A DNA stretch of 64,000 nt from Hungatella hathewayi (GTDB taxonomy: Bacteria; Bacillota; Clostridia; Lachnospirales; Lachnospiraceae). Numbering within the stretch: the stretch's first letter is position 1; every line of letters begins with the position of its first letter. The DNA lies in NCBI GenBank assembly GCA_025149285.1, contig CP102274.1, positions 888,501 to 952,500 of the forward strand, written 5' to 3'. The position numbers and the translations under genes were made by a program. This document shows positions 51,627 through 60,355 of the stretch, piece by piece. The notes under the pieces were generated by a model that was not told the origin of the DNA, made no database searches, and saw only the letters and a program-made list of their open reading frames with translations.

Positions 51627-54161
51627 ATGAACAAGGAATATGATGACGACTTAGGTCCCGCAGGTTACAGTGATGCGGGCGGTGACACATACGGAAGACA
51701 GCAGGCAGGCAGACCCGTGAGCCGCCCGGCGGAAGGTACGCAGGGGCAGGGCCGGTCTTCTGCTGATACGGGAAGAACTCCGGGAAACGGCGCTCCCCGG
51801 GGCGGGAATGCCAGAGTGCCGGGGAACGGCAGAGCTCAGGACGGAAACGCCAGACCTACTGGAAGTAACGGCGCCCAGGGCGGTGCAGGCAGAACAGCCG
51901 GGAACGGTGGGGCGCAGAACGGAAGTGCCAGACCAGCCGGGAACAGCGGTGCACAGAGTGGAAATGTGAGACCCGCCGGAAACAGCGGAATGCAGGGCGC
52001 AAGCAAGAGACCAGCCGGAAACGGCGGCTCTCAGGGCGGCAGTGCCAGACCATCGGGGAGCGGCAATCCCCAGGGCGGAAGTGTCAGACCATCGGGGAAC
52101 GGCGGCCCCCAGGGCGGTAACGCCAGACAGGCAGGCGGCGGCCCGCAGAATGGAAATGCCAGAGTACCCGGAAGCGGTGCACCGCAGGGCAGTTCAGCAA
52201 ATGGATCTAGGGTAAGCGGCAGCGGGCAGCCTCAGGGCGGTGCCAGACCTGCCGGCGCCCCCGGAAATGGCAGGGGCAGGGCACGGATGGAAGGCGCGAG
52301 ACCGGATGTCGGGAACGCCTCCGGAGCATCGAGAATGGCCGGAAGACCAGCCGGGAGTGGACAGTCTCAGGGAAATGACAACAGAAGGCGGATGTCGGGA
52401 ACCTCCGGTTATGAGCCGAGATATCAGTCGCTTCAGGGGACCCAGACCGGAGACGGCGGAAGCGGTTCCGGCGGAATGGGGGGAAGAAGGCCTCAGGACT
52501 CTGCCAGCAGAACGGCTGCAAGCCGGTCGGCGGCGCAGGCTGCAAAGAAGAAAAAAATCAGACGAATCATTGTTATGGCAGTTGCTGAGGTTTTGACGCT
52601 GATTTGTATTGGTTTTTACGGTTATGCTTTGCGGTTAAACAGCGGACTGAAGCATTCGAACGATTACGATCCGGATAAAGTACTGAATTCAGAATTGCCT
52701 GTGGAGAAGACGGAGCATATGAAGGGATACTGGACGATCGCCGTGTTTGGTGTGGACAGCCGGGACGGTAACGTACATAAAGGTACGAATACAGACGTAA
52801 TCATGCTTTGCAATATCAACCGCGATACAGGGGAGATTAAGCTGGTATCCGTGTTCCGCGATACGTATATGAATACGAATGATAACGGCACTTACAATAA
52901 AATCAACTCTGCGTATGCAAACGGCGGTGCCGTACAGGCGCTGTCTGCGCTGAACAGGAATCTGGACTTAAATGTGAAGGATTATGTGACATTTAACTGG
53001 AAGGCGGTAGCGGATGGGATCAACATGCTGGGCGGCATCGAGGATGTCGAGATCAGCAAGCCGGAATTCCGTTATATCAATTCCTTTATAACAGAAACAG
53101 TACAGAAGACAGGAGTTCCGTCGACACAGCTTAAGTCGGCTGGTGTTCAGCATCTGGATGGTGTCCAGGCGGTTGCCTACGGCCGTCTTCGTCTGATGGA
53201 TACCGATTATGCGAGAACAGAGAGACAGCGTCTGATTATTCAAAAGGCGTTTGAAAAGGCGAAAAAGGCGGATCTGGGTCTGTTAAATCGGATTCTTCTG
53301 ATGGAAGTAGAGCAGATTGAAACATCGCTGTCATTCAGTGATTTTACCAGTCTGATTCTGGATATTGGCAAATACCACATCGGTGAGACGGGAGGCTTCC
53401 CATTTGCCCGTGATGCCATGATTATGGGGAAGAAGGGAGACTGTGTGATTCCCCAGACTCTGGAATCAAATGTGGCAGAGCTTCATAAATTCCTGTATAA
53501 CGAGGAGGGCTATCAGCCAACTGATCTGGTAAAGAAGATCAGTGCGAAGATCTCTGCGGATTCCGGTATGTACAAGCAGGGAGTCAGTGTCGATCACGTT
53601 CCGACCAATGAGGGATATGTCCCGAAGGAGACGAAGGAGACAGAGAAAGCTACGAAGGAATCCGATGAGACTGATGAGCGTGAGTCTTCATCCGAGGGCA
53701 TGTCGATTGAGGAGACGGATGAGAACGGAAATCCCGTAAAGCCGACGAAGCCGGGAGAAACCACGGCAGCGGAGGGGACGAGACCGACGAAGCCGGGAGA
53801 GACGACGGCGGCAGAGGGGACGAAGCCGACGAAACCGGGAGAGACCACGGCAGCAGAGGGGACCAAGCCGGGAGAGACGGCGGCAACAGACGGTACAAAG
53901 CCTTCCAATCCGGTAAGGCCTGGAGAGACAACTGAAGCTGTCCGGCCTTCTTCACCGGGAGACGGAGTGACGGAATCTCCGGATTCCAGCACGGGTCCCG
54001 GGGTAAAGCCGACAACGGCACCTCATGAATCCACCAGCGCACCGGAGACGACATCACCAGGACCGGGCGGTTCGCCGGGGCCGGGAGGCGGAGGAACTGT
54101 TCAGCCAGGCGGCTCTGAGTCCGGTGAGGTAATTACGGTACCACCGCCCAATGCGGCATAA
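51627..54161 (+). CDS. LytR-CpsA-Psr (LCP) family protein with long disordered tails
   Basis: About 844 residues. ATG 51627 has GAGG 8 bases upstream; ATG 51573 would overlap the previous gene and is the alternative. The first about 300 residues are Gly/Asn/Pro/Ser repeats of about 16 residues (RPAGNSGAQSG-like), cytoplasmic. A basic patch and a helix (IVMAVAEVLTLICIGFYGYA) precede the LCP domain, with FGVDSRDG, TDVIMLCNIN, LVSVFRDTY, YNKINSAYANGG and DYARTERQRLII. LCP enzymes transfer lipid-linked glycans to peptidoglycan. The exterior tail carries four copies of a KPGETTAAEG(T) repeat. Likely attaches the glycan of this operon. Confidence 0.9.
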   Translation: MNKEYDDDLGPAGYSDAGGDTYGRQQAGRPVSRPAEGTQGQGRSSADTGRTPGNGAPRGGNARVPGNGRAQDGNARPTGSNGAQGGAGRTAGNGGAQNGSARPAGNSGAQSGNVRPAGNSGMQGASKRPAGNGGSQGGSARPSGSGNPQGGSVRPSGNGGPQGGNARQAGGGPQNGNARVPGSGAPQGSSANGSRVSGSGQPQGGARPAGAPGNGRGRARMEGARPDVGNASGASRMAGRPAGSGQSQGNDNRRRMSGTSGYEPRYQSLQGTQTGDGGSGSGGMGGRRPQDSASRTAASRSAAQAAKKKKIRRIIVMAVAEVLTLICIGFYGYALRLNSGLKHSNDYDPDKVLNSELPVEKTEHMKGYWTIAVFGVDSRDGNVHKGTNTDVIMLCNINRDTGEIKLVSVFRDTYMNTNDNGTYNKINSAYANGGAVQALSALNRNLDLNVKDYVTFNWKAVADGINMLGGIEDVEISKPEFRYINSFITETVQKTGVPSTQLKSAGVQHLDGVQAVAYGRLRLMDTDYARTERQRLIIQKAFEKAKKADLGLLNRILLMEVEQIETSLSFSDFTSLILDIGKYHIGETGGFPFARDAMIMGKKGDCVIPQTLESNVAELHKFLYNEEGYQPTDLVKKISAKISADSGMYKQGVSVDHVPTNEGYVPKETKETEKATKESDETDERESSSEGMSIEETDENGNPVKPTKPGETTAAEGTRPTKPGETTAAEGTKPTKPGETTAAEGTKPGETAATDGTKPSNPVRPGETTEAVRPSSPGDGVTESPDSSTGPGVKPTTAPHESTSAPETTSPGPGGSPGPGGGGTVQPGGSESGEVITVPPPNAA

Positions 54162-54181
54162 ACGATAGGACAGACAATCAA

Positions 54182-54227
54182 AAAGACATCTTTCAGGACT
54201 GGAAAAGCCCGGAAGATGTCTTTTTTT
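54182..54227 (+). terminator. Terminator of the second glycan operon
   Basis: AAAGACATCTT and AAGATGTCTTT form an 11-base stem with a 20-base loop, followed by a T-tract (54221-54227). Confidence 0.88.
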
Positions 54228-54334
54228 GCGGTTTTCACATATTCAATATAATTTTATCACAAAATAGTCACATTTCATTGATAAACTTCAGATATCAAAA
54301 GAAAACAAAGGAAACAGGAAAGGGGATAGTTTTT

Positions 54335-56092
54335 ATGTATAATGAAAATGAAAACAATGATCTGGGCCGCATGACTCCTGAAGAACATAAAGAAGAACCT
54401 GTAACAACAAACTTTACAATGAGGGATCCGGATCCGGAGGAAACAAAGCATGAAAGCGGCTATGAGAAAAAGGAATCTCAGCCGGAATACACAAGACAGG
54501 AAGACCGTTCCGCATATGGACAGCAGATGTATCAGGAAAATCAAAACCAGGGAATGAACCAGAGTCAGGGAATGAACCAGGGGCAGAGCATGAATCAGGG
54601 TATGAATTCCAATCAGACTCAGAACCAGCAGCCTTACAGAACTGCACAGCCGATGGGACAGAACCAGTACCAGGGCGGTCAGAACGTTTATCAGGGCAGT
54701 CAGAACGGCCAGAGCCAGAATGCATACCGTTCCGCCTATGGTTATCAGCAGGGGTCACCCAATCAGCAGCCCTATGGAGGACAGCAGGGAATTCCGCATT
54801 ACCAGGAACACCAGTATCAGAGAATGGCACAGGGATCTGTTCCGGAAGGACCAAAGCCGCCGAAGAAGAAATCAGGCTTTGCTAAGAGAGCGGCAGCGGT
54901 TGTGGGAGCGGCACTGGTGTTTGGTGTGGTAGCCGGAAGCACCATGGTTGGAATTAACTGGGCAGCAGGCAGCTACAACCAGAAAAATCAGGTGGAAATC
55001 AGCCAGGCGGAGACGCTTCCGTCATCAGATGGGTCAGCAGCTGCATCGTCGAACAGTACGACAGGGCAGGTCACTGGAACCTCTGCGAACATGGACGTAT
55101 CTGCGATTGTAGATAAGGCAATGCCGTCGGTAGTTGCCATTACGAGTAAAGTAATCTACGAGAGCCAGACATTTTTCGGCCCGATGCAGAGAGAGGGCGT
55201 GGGCAGCGGCTCCGGAATTATTGTAGGAAAGAATGACGATGAACTCCTGATCGTTACCAATAATCACGTGGTACAGGGCGCGGAGGAACTGAAGGTTACC
55301 TTCATTGACCAGACTGCTGTAGATGCCGCCATCAAGGGAACAGACGCGGACAGCGACTTAGCTGTAATCGCAGTGGCGCTTAAGGATATTCCGTCTGATA
55401 CACTGAGCCAAATCGCGATTGCCAGCCTTGGCAATTCCGATACCATCAAGGTAGGGCAGGGCGTCGTAGCGATCGGTAATGCACTTGGTTACGGCCAGTC
55501 CGTAACGGTCGGATATATCAGCGCACTTGACCGTACTGTACAGACAGAAGACGGTGTGAGCAGAGATCTTCTTCAGACAGATGCAGCCATTAACCCCGGC
55601 AACAGCGGCGGCGCACTCCTGAATATGCAGGGTGAGGTCATTGGCATCAACTCTGCCAAATACTCGTCAACGGAAGTAGAAGGCATGGGATATGCGATTC
55701 CGATCTCCAAGGCTCAGAACATCATCGACACTCTGATGACGAGAAAGACCAGGACTCAGGTGGCGGATACCGAGCAGGGCTATCTGGGAATCCAGTGCAA
55801 GAATATTGACGCGGCGACCAGCCAGCAGCTTGGCATGCCGCAGGGTGTCTTTATCTATAAGATCGTGGAAGGCGGCGCAGCATCCAAGTCAGACCTCCGC
55901 GAGAAGGACATTATAACCAAATTTGACGGTCAGAGTATCAAGACATACGATGACTTAACCAACATGCTGAAGTATTATGAGGGCGGAACAACCGTCACCG
56001 TTACCGTGCAGTCTCTGGAAAATGGGCAGTATGTGGAGAGAAACGTAGATATCACACTGGATAAGAAGCCGGCAGAGAATTCCGTAAACTGA
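54335..56092 (+). CDS. HtrA/DegP-like serine protease with PDZ domain
   Basis: 585 residues from ATG 54335, AAAGGGG upstream. Membrane-anchored: a 180-residue cytoplasmic part rich in Gln/Asn/Gly (about 65-160), one helix (about 183-207), then a trypsin-like protease with H311 (TNNHVV), D341 (SDLAVI) and S424 (GNSGGALL), and one C-terminal PDZ domain (about 490-575, YLGIQCKN to VQSLENGQ). Envelope quality control. It has its own transcription unit, bounded by terminators on both sides. The Gln/Asn-rich head is far longer than the short cytoplasmic segment of most HtrA proteins. Confidence 0.93.
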   Translation: MYNENENNDLGRMTPEEHKEEPVTTNFTMRDPDPEETKHESGYEKKESQPEYTRQEDRSAYGQQMYQENQNQGMNQSQGMNQGQSMNQGMNSNQTQNQQPYRTAQPMGQNQYQGGQNVYQGSQNGQSQNAYRSAYGYQQGSPNQQPYGGQQGIPHYQEHQYQRMAQGSVPEGPKPPKKKSGFAKRAAAVVGAALVFGVVAGSTMVGINWAAGSYNQKNQVEISQAETLPSSDGSAAASSNSTTGQVTGTSANMDVSAIVDKAMPSVVAITSKVIYESQTFFGPMQREGVGSGSGIIVGKNDDELLIVTNNHVVQGAEELKVTFIDQTAVDAAIKGTDADSDLAVIAVALKDIPSDTLSQIAIASLGNSDTIKVGQGVVAIGNALGYGQSVTVGYISALDRTVQTEDGVSRDLLQTDAAINPGNSGGALLNMQGEVIGINSAKYSSTEVEGMGYAIPISKAQNIIDTLMTRKTRTQVADTEQGYLGIQCKNIDAATSQQLGMPQGVFIYKIVEGGAASKSDLREKDIITKFDGQSIKTYDDLTNMLKYYEGGTTVTVTVQSLENGQYVERNVDITLDKKPAENSVN

Positions 56093-56134
56093 TAAGGAAG
56101 AAATGACCGATTCAAAAACAGTGACAGCGCGCAG

Positions 56135-56180
56135 GCGCGCGGAGAAGGCAGATGTGTCTTCTTCGCGCGCTTTTTCTTTT
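56135..56180 (+). terminator. Terminator after the HtrA-like gene
   Basis: GCGCGCGGAGAAG (56135-56147) pairs with CTTCTTCGCGCGC (56158-56170) with one mismatch, followed by TTTTTCTTTT. Confidence 0.85.
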
Positions 56181-56281
56181 CTCAGCTGTCCGAGCTGCCG
56201 CCGGCAGTGCTGTCGCGTTGCAGGCGGGAAAAAGACCGGAACCATGAAGTTGTTAAAAAAGTCTAAAATGCGGCGGCGCTC

Positions 56282-56365
56282 TTGTAGGATGAAAGCAAAT
56301 GATTTATAATAAACAGGTGCGCCGGCAGTGTGAAGTCCGGCGGACGGCCCGGTGTAATGCGGGCC
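56282..56365 (+). promoter_or_regulatory. Promoter and structured leader of the ClpX-like gene
   Basis: TTGTAG (56282-56287), 17 bases, TATAAT (56305-56310). The leader has two stems, CGCCGG/CCGGCG (56320-56342) and GGCCCG/CGGGCC (56346-56365), then about 100 bases to the ribosome site. I do not recognise a riboswitch. Confidence 0.7.
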
Positions 56366-56465
56366 GAACAGCGTTCAGTTAATGGAAACAGATTAATTTC
56401 TGCGGTCGGTGGAAATGCAGGCCTGCAGAGCAGATGATCGATTACATATAAAAGGAGAAACTATT

Positions 56466-57911
56466 TTGGAAGATAAAGAATATCTGGAAGAGGCGAAGGA
56501 AAGAAAAGAAGAAGACAGGGCTGTGTCGGAGGAGGCAGAGAAGAAGCCGGCAAAGGACGATGATGAGTATGAAAAAATCTGCTACGTCTGCCGCAGGCCG
56601 GAGAGCAAGACCGGTCCCATGGTCACCATGGGCGGGATGAATCTCTGCCATGACTGTATGCAGAAGGCATTTGATTCAGTGACACAGGGCGGTTTTGATC
56701 TGTCGAAGATTCAGAACATGCCTTATATGAACTTAAATCTAAGTGATTTCAGCAATTTAAATCAGCAGAATGTGGAGATACCAAAGAAGCAGAAGATCAA
56801 GAAGAGAACTGCTGAGACGAAGAAGCCGGAATTCGATTTAAAGGATATACCGGCGCCTCACATTATCAAACAGAGGCTGGATGAGTATGTGATCGGACAG
56901 GAGCAGGCAAAAAAGGTGATCTCCGTTGCAGTTTACAACCATTATAAGCGGGTTTTTCTGGTGGATTCCGATAAGAAAGAGGAGGAAAACGTACAGATTG
57001 AGAAATCCAATATCCTGATGATCGGGCCTACAGGAAGCGGAAAGACGTATCTTGTAAAGACTCTGGCGAAGCTTCTGGATGTGCCGCTGGCGATTGCGGA
57101 TGCCACCTCTCTTACGGAGGCCGGATACATCGGCGATGATATTGAGAGCGTCGTATCCAAGCTTCTGGCGGCTGCCGACAACGACGTGGACCGGGCGCAG
57201 CGCGGCATCATTTTCATCGACGAGATCGATAAGATTGCAAAGAAGAAAAATACCAACAGCCGCGATGTCAGCGGGGAATCGGTTCAGCAGGAGCTGTTAA
57301 AGCTTCTCGAGGGCAGTAATGTGGAGGTGCCGGTCGGCTCCAATCAGAAGAATGCACTGACTCCCATGACTACGGTCAGTACGGATAATATTTTATTTAT
57401 CTGCGGAGGCGCATTTCCGGATCTGGAAGATATTATTAAGGAGCGCTTAACGAATAAGTCTTCCATCGGATTTGCGGCGGAGCTTAAGGATAAGTACGAT
57501 AAGGATCCTGACATTTTAGGCCGTGTGACCAATGAGGATTTAAGAAAGTTCGGTATGATTCCCGAGTTTCTGGGACGTCTGCCGATTACGGTTACGCTGC
57601 AGTCTCTGACCAAAGAGCTGCTGGTGAGGATTTTAAAGGAACCGAGAAATGCGATTTTGAAGCAGTATGAGAAGCTGTTGGAGCTTGATGAGGTAAAGCT
57701 TGTATTTGAGGACGACGCACTGGAATGGATTGCGGAGCAGGCGATGAAGAAAGAAACCGGAGCCAGGGCCCTTCGTTCCATTATTGAGGATTTCATGCTG
57801 GATATTATGTATGAAATTCCAAAGGACCCTGAGATCGGTTCCGTCGTCATAACGAGAGCGTATCTCGATAAAAACGGAGGTCCCCTCATTCAGATGAGAG
57901 GCTATCACTGA
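56466..57911 (+). CDS. clpX: ClpX-like ATPase with a variant pore loop
   Basis: 481 residues from TTG 56466, AAAGGAG 8 bases upstream. Acidic N-terminal extension (1-38), C4 zinc domain (C39xxC42...C61xxC64), linker, then AAA+ domain: Walker A GPTGSGKT (187-194), pore motif GYIG (220-223), Walker B IIFIDEID (248-255), NILFICGGAF. The ClpP-contact IGF (334-336) is kept, but the usual GGRKHP pore-2 (RKH) loop is replaced by VGSNQKNA (290-297). Longer than a normal ClpX (about 420). Probably a paralogue with changed substrate choice. No clpP or trigger factor gene nearby. Confidence 0.88.
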   Translation: MEDKEYLEEAKERKEEDRAVSEEAEKKPAKDDDEYEKICYVCRRPESKTGPMVTMGGMNLCHDCMQKAFDSVTQGGFDLSKIQNMPYMNLNLSDFSNLNQQNVEIPKKQKIKKRTAETKKPEFDLKDIPAPHIIKQRLDEYVIGQEQAKKVISVAVYNHYKRVFLVDSDKKEEENVQIEKSNILMIGPTGSGKTYLVKTLAKLLDVPLAIADATSLTEAGYIGDDIESVVSKLLAAADNDVDRAQRGIIFIDEIDKIAKKKNTNSRDVSGESVQQELLKLLEGSNVEVPVGSNQKNALTPMTTVSTDNILFICGGAFPDLEDIIKERLTNKSSIGFAAELKDKYDKDPDILGRVTNEDLRKFGMIPEFLGRLPITVTLQSLTKELLVRILKEPRNAILKQYEKLLELDEVKLVFEDDALEWIAEQAMKKETGARALRSIIEDFMLDIMYEIPKDPEIGSVVITRAYLDKNGGPLIQMRGYH

Positions 57912-57912
57912 G

Positions 57913-59670
57913 TTACTCCCTGATACGTAAAAACGTCTGATAGAGATCCAGCGTACCGTATCCCCACTCACGGTTGGGATAGGTGTAGGCTGGATTTCTG
58001 TTTGCCCCCCGGATTAAGTATGCGCGTACGCTGGCGTCGCTCATGGCGGTATTATTGCCGCGGACAATGCCCCAGGTGAAAAGGTCGGCTACCGCACCGG
58101 CCACATGGGCCGCTGCCACAGAGGAACCGGTCCGCCGCGTCATGGGGAAGGTCTCTCCGGCTCCGCCCGGAGACAATCCGGGACCGTATACATTGACCCC
58201 GGGGGCTGCCAGGTCAGGCTTGATTAAACCGCCCCGGGTGTAGCCCCTGCTGGAGTGGATATAGATACTGTTATTGATGTGGTTATAGGTGCTGACCGTT
58301 ATGGGGACTGCCGCATTGGCAGGCTCCGTGATGGTGGTGTTCGGATCGGAACGCAAAAAAAAGGTATCTTCACTGATGAAGCCCTCCACAGGGAGCCACA
58401 TGTGAAAGATTCCGGTGATGAACAGGGAGTTGTAGACACGGATGTGCCAGATTCCGGCGGTGGGCGCTTCAAAGCGCATTAGGACGAACTGGCTTCCGGA
58501 ACCAATCTCCGTGGTCCGGTAATTGACGGTAATGACTGTTTGTTCCAGAGTAAAGGGAACGGTAATCTCTGCTCCGAGACCGATAGGAAGCCTTGGAATC
58601 ACCTCTCCTGTCGGGGAGACGAAGCCCACGGTATAGAGCTCCGGCTCCGTGGCCCACAGCTCGATGAAGAAGCCCCGTTCCCCGTTTGCCACCCGTATTT
58701 CTACATCATCGTATTCCTGGTCGTTTAACAGCCGTCCCATGTAATGGTGGCGGAGCCCGGCTTCATTGCCGGCCGGAAGGACTGCAGATACGCCTACAAA
58801 GCGGACCAGGTTGTTTAAAACCAGTCCAAGAGGAGAGGTGCCGTCATGACTTCCGTAATTTGTGCCAAGACCGATGTAGATGACAAGAGGAAGGTTCTGC
58901 CGGAGCGCTAACAGCTTTAAATATTTTATTCCCATCATGATATCATTTTCCTGATAGGCGATGGCATTTTCAGGGATTAAGTAGAAGTCCCGGAGATACT
59001 GCTTCGCCGGTTTCAGCTTGACGACTCCGATGGAACAGTTAGGTGCGGCGCCTGTAAAATCTTCATTCGGTGTCGCGCCTCCGGCCGCAATACCCGCCAT
59101 AAAGGTGCCGTGCCCGGAGGTGTCCATGGAGGGCACCACGGAGAGCGGATCGGAAGAACGAAGCGCTTCATCAATCTGGGGCTTAAGAAATTCCTGTCCA
59201 TAGGAGAAGCTCATGGCAGACGTGGAGGCCGGTATCCCGAAGGAAGCATCCATGGTTCCTGTCGGCTCGGGCAGGGTCTGGTCCCAGATGCCTGCAATCC
59301 TGGAACTGCCGTCCGGAAGGCGGAACAATGGGTTGCGGTAGTCGATTCCCGTGTCTATGAATCCGATCATGGTGCCTTCTCCCCGCAAATTGAGGGAGGG
59401 CTGCTGAGCGGTCTGGATGATTCCGGAGGATTCCATGCTGGTGGTATCGAGCAGGGTATAGAGCGTGGGAATGGCAAAATACGTATATGTTTTTGTGGTA
59501 ATAGGGAGAAGCGGCTCCAGCTGACTGTAAACGACGGCAAACTCCTGGTCCACATAATCGATGCAGCCCGCCTTCTGCTGCAGCAGGATATCTTCCGGGG
59601 AACTGTTGTTGTGGCGGATGATAAAGTCGGCGTACTCTTCCGAGGCGGGATTAAAATCACAGACTGGCAT
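57913..59670 (-). CDS. S8 family peptidase (subtilase), Csp-like
   Basis: 585 residues, no signal peptide. Catalytic D106 (FIDTGIDY), H187 (SGHGTFMAG) and S517 (TGSSVAAAH, where subtilisin has GTSMAAP). An insert domain (about 310-430, beta-rich) lies between the histidine and serine regions. This is the layout of clostridial CspA/B/C spore-germination subtilases and of related uncharacterised Lachnospiraceae subtilases. All three catalytic residues are present, so it is probably active. GTGGGAG before ATG 59670. Its stop is one base from the ClpX stop on the other strand, so no terminator separates them. Confidence 0.9.
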   Translation of the reverse strand: MPVCDFNPASEEYADFIIRHNNSSPEDILLQQKAGCIDYVDQEFAVVYSQLEPLLPITTKTYTYFAIPTLYTLLDTTSMESSGIIQTAQQPSLNLRGEGTMIGFIDTGIDYRNPLFRLPDGSSRIAGIWDQTLPEPTGTMDASFGIPASTSAMSFSYGQEFLKPQIDEALRSSDPLSVVPSMDTSGHGTFMAGIAAGGATPNEDFTGAAPNCSIGVVKLKPAKQYLRDFYLIPENAIAYQENDIMMGIKYLKLLALRQNLPLVIYIGLGTNYGSHDGTSPLGLVLNNLVRFVGVSAVLPAGNEAGLRHHYMGRLLNDQEYDDVEIRVANGERGFFIELWATEPELYTVGFVSPTGEVIPRLPIGLGAEITVPFTLEQTVITVNYRTTEIGSGSQFVLMRFEAPTAGIWHIRVYNSLFITGIFHMWLPVEGFISEDTFFLRSDPNTTITEPANAAVPITVSTYNHINNSIYIHSSRGYTRGGLIKPDLAAPGVNVYGPGLSPGGAGETFPMTRRTGSSVAAAHVAGAVADLFTWGIVRGNNTAMSDASVRAYLIRGANRNPAYTYPNREWGYGTLDLYQTFLRIRE

Positions 59671-59726
59671 GAAAAAACTCCCACATTCTTTTTAGTAATG
59701 TATGCAGCTTTCAGGGCGGGAATTAC

Positions 59727-59755
59727 TGGACTATGGATAAAAAACATAGTAAAAT
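59727..59755 (+). promoter_or_regulatory. Possible promoter of the LspA-like gene
   Basis: TGGACT (59727-59732), 17 bases, TAAAAT (59750-59755). It lies between divergent genes and is only moderately close to consensus. Confidence 0.4.
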
Positions 59756-59786
59756 GGAGATAATAAAGACGGAAGGAGTGTGCGTC

Positions 59787-60254
59787 ATGGTATTTATCGG
59801 TATCATCGTGTTGCTGGCGGCAGTGGATCTCTGTATAAAAAAGGCGATTGAAGAGCAGGAGGAATCCTCATTTCCCAAAGAACTGAACGGGACGGGAGGC
59901 AGGATCGTACTGCATAAGAACCACAATCCCGGATTTTCCTTTGGCTTTCTAAAAGAGAAGCCGGAATACGTGAAGATGGTTCCCCTGGCGGTGGCTTCGT
60001 TCATTGGCGGCGGACTCGTGTGGATGCTGCCTAAGAAGGGGAATATCGCTGATAAGCTTGCCTTATCGGTGACTCTCGGCGGAGCTGTCAGCAATTTATA
60101 TGACCGTCTCGTGAGAGACTATGTGGTGGATTATTTCAGCATTCAGTTCGGCAGATTAAAACGGGTTGTATTTAATCTGGGGGATATGTTTATTTTCTTC
60201 GGAGCCGGAATGATGCTGGTTCTGGAACTGATCAGAGCCTGGAAAGAACGCTGA
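59787..60254 (+). CDS. Signal peptidase II-like protein
   Basis: 155 residues from ATG 59787, GGAAGGAG 8 bases upstream. Four hydrophobic helices. Motifs resemble LspA: HNPGFSFGFL near 45, GGAVSNLYDRLVRDYVVDYF, and FNLGDMFIF near the end. The two aspartates expected to be catalytic (in NLYDR and NLGDM) are present, but the canonical GGAxGNxxDR and FNxAD are altered (S for G, G for A). It may be a divergent lipoprotein signal peptidase or a second copy. Followed by a terminator. Confidence 0.75.
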   Translation: MVFIGIIVLLAAVDLCIKKAIEEQEESSFPKELNGTGGRIVLHKNHNPGFSFGFLKEKPEYVKMVPLAVASFIGGGLVWMLPKKGNIADKLALSVTLGGAVSNLYDRLVRDYVVDYFSIQFGRLKRVVFNLGDMFIFFGAGMMLVLELIRAWKER

Positions 60255-60276
60255 ATTACTACGTGAATTGAGGGAT

Positions 60277-60311
60277 AAAGCGGCCGCCTTATTGACACGG
60301 CCGCTTTTCTA
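60277..60311 (+). terminator. Terminator after the LspA-like gene, overlapping a promoter
   Basis: AAAGCGGCCG (60277-60286) and CGGCCGCTTT (60298-60307) form the stem, followed by TCT. The loop contains the -35 box of the next gene. Confidence 0.75.
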
Positions 60312-60320
60312 TTGTAGAAT
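60292..60320 (+). promoter_or_regulatory. Consensus promoter of the CNNM/CBS gene
   Basis: TTGACA (60292-60297), exactly 17 bases, TAGAAT (60315-60320). Transcription would begin near 60327, 29 bases before the start codon. Confidence 0.8.
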
Positions 60321-60355
60321 CAATAGCAAAATATGAAAAATAGGAGTTGATTTTT

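Noticed and set aside
53594-53992. Ser/Pro/Val-rich minus-strand frames
   Set aside because: Antisense of the repetitive LCP tail; low-complexity artefact.
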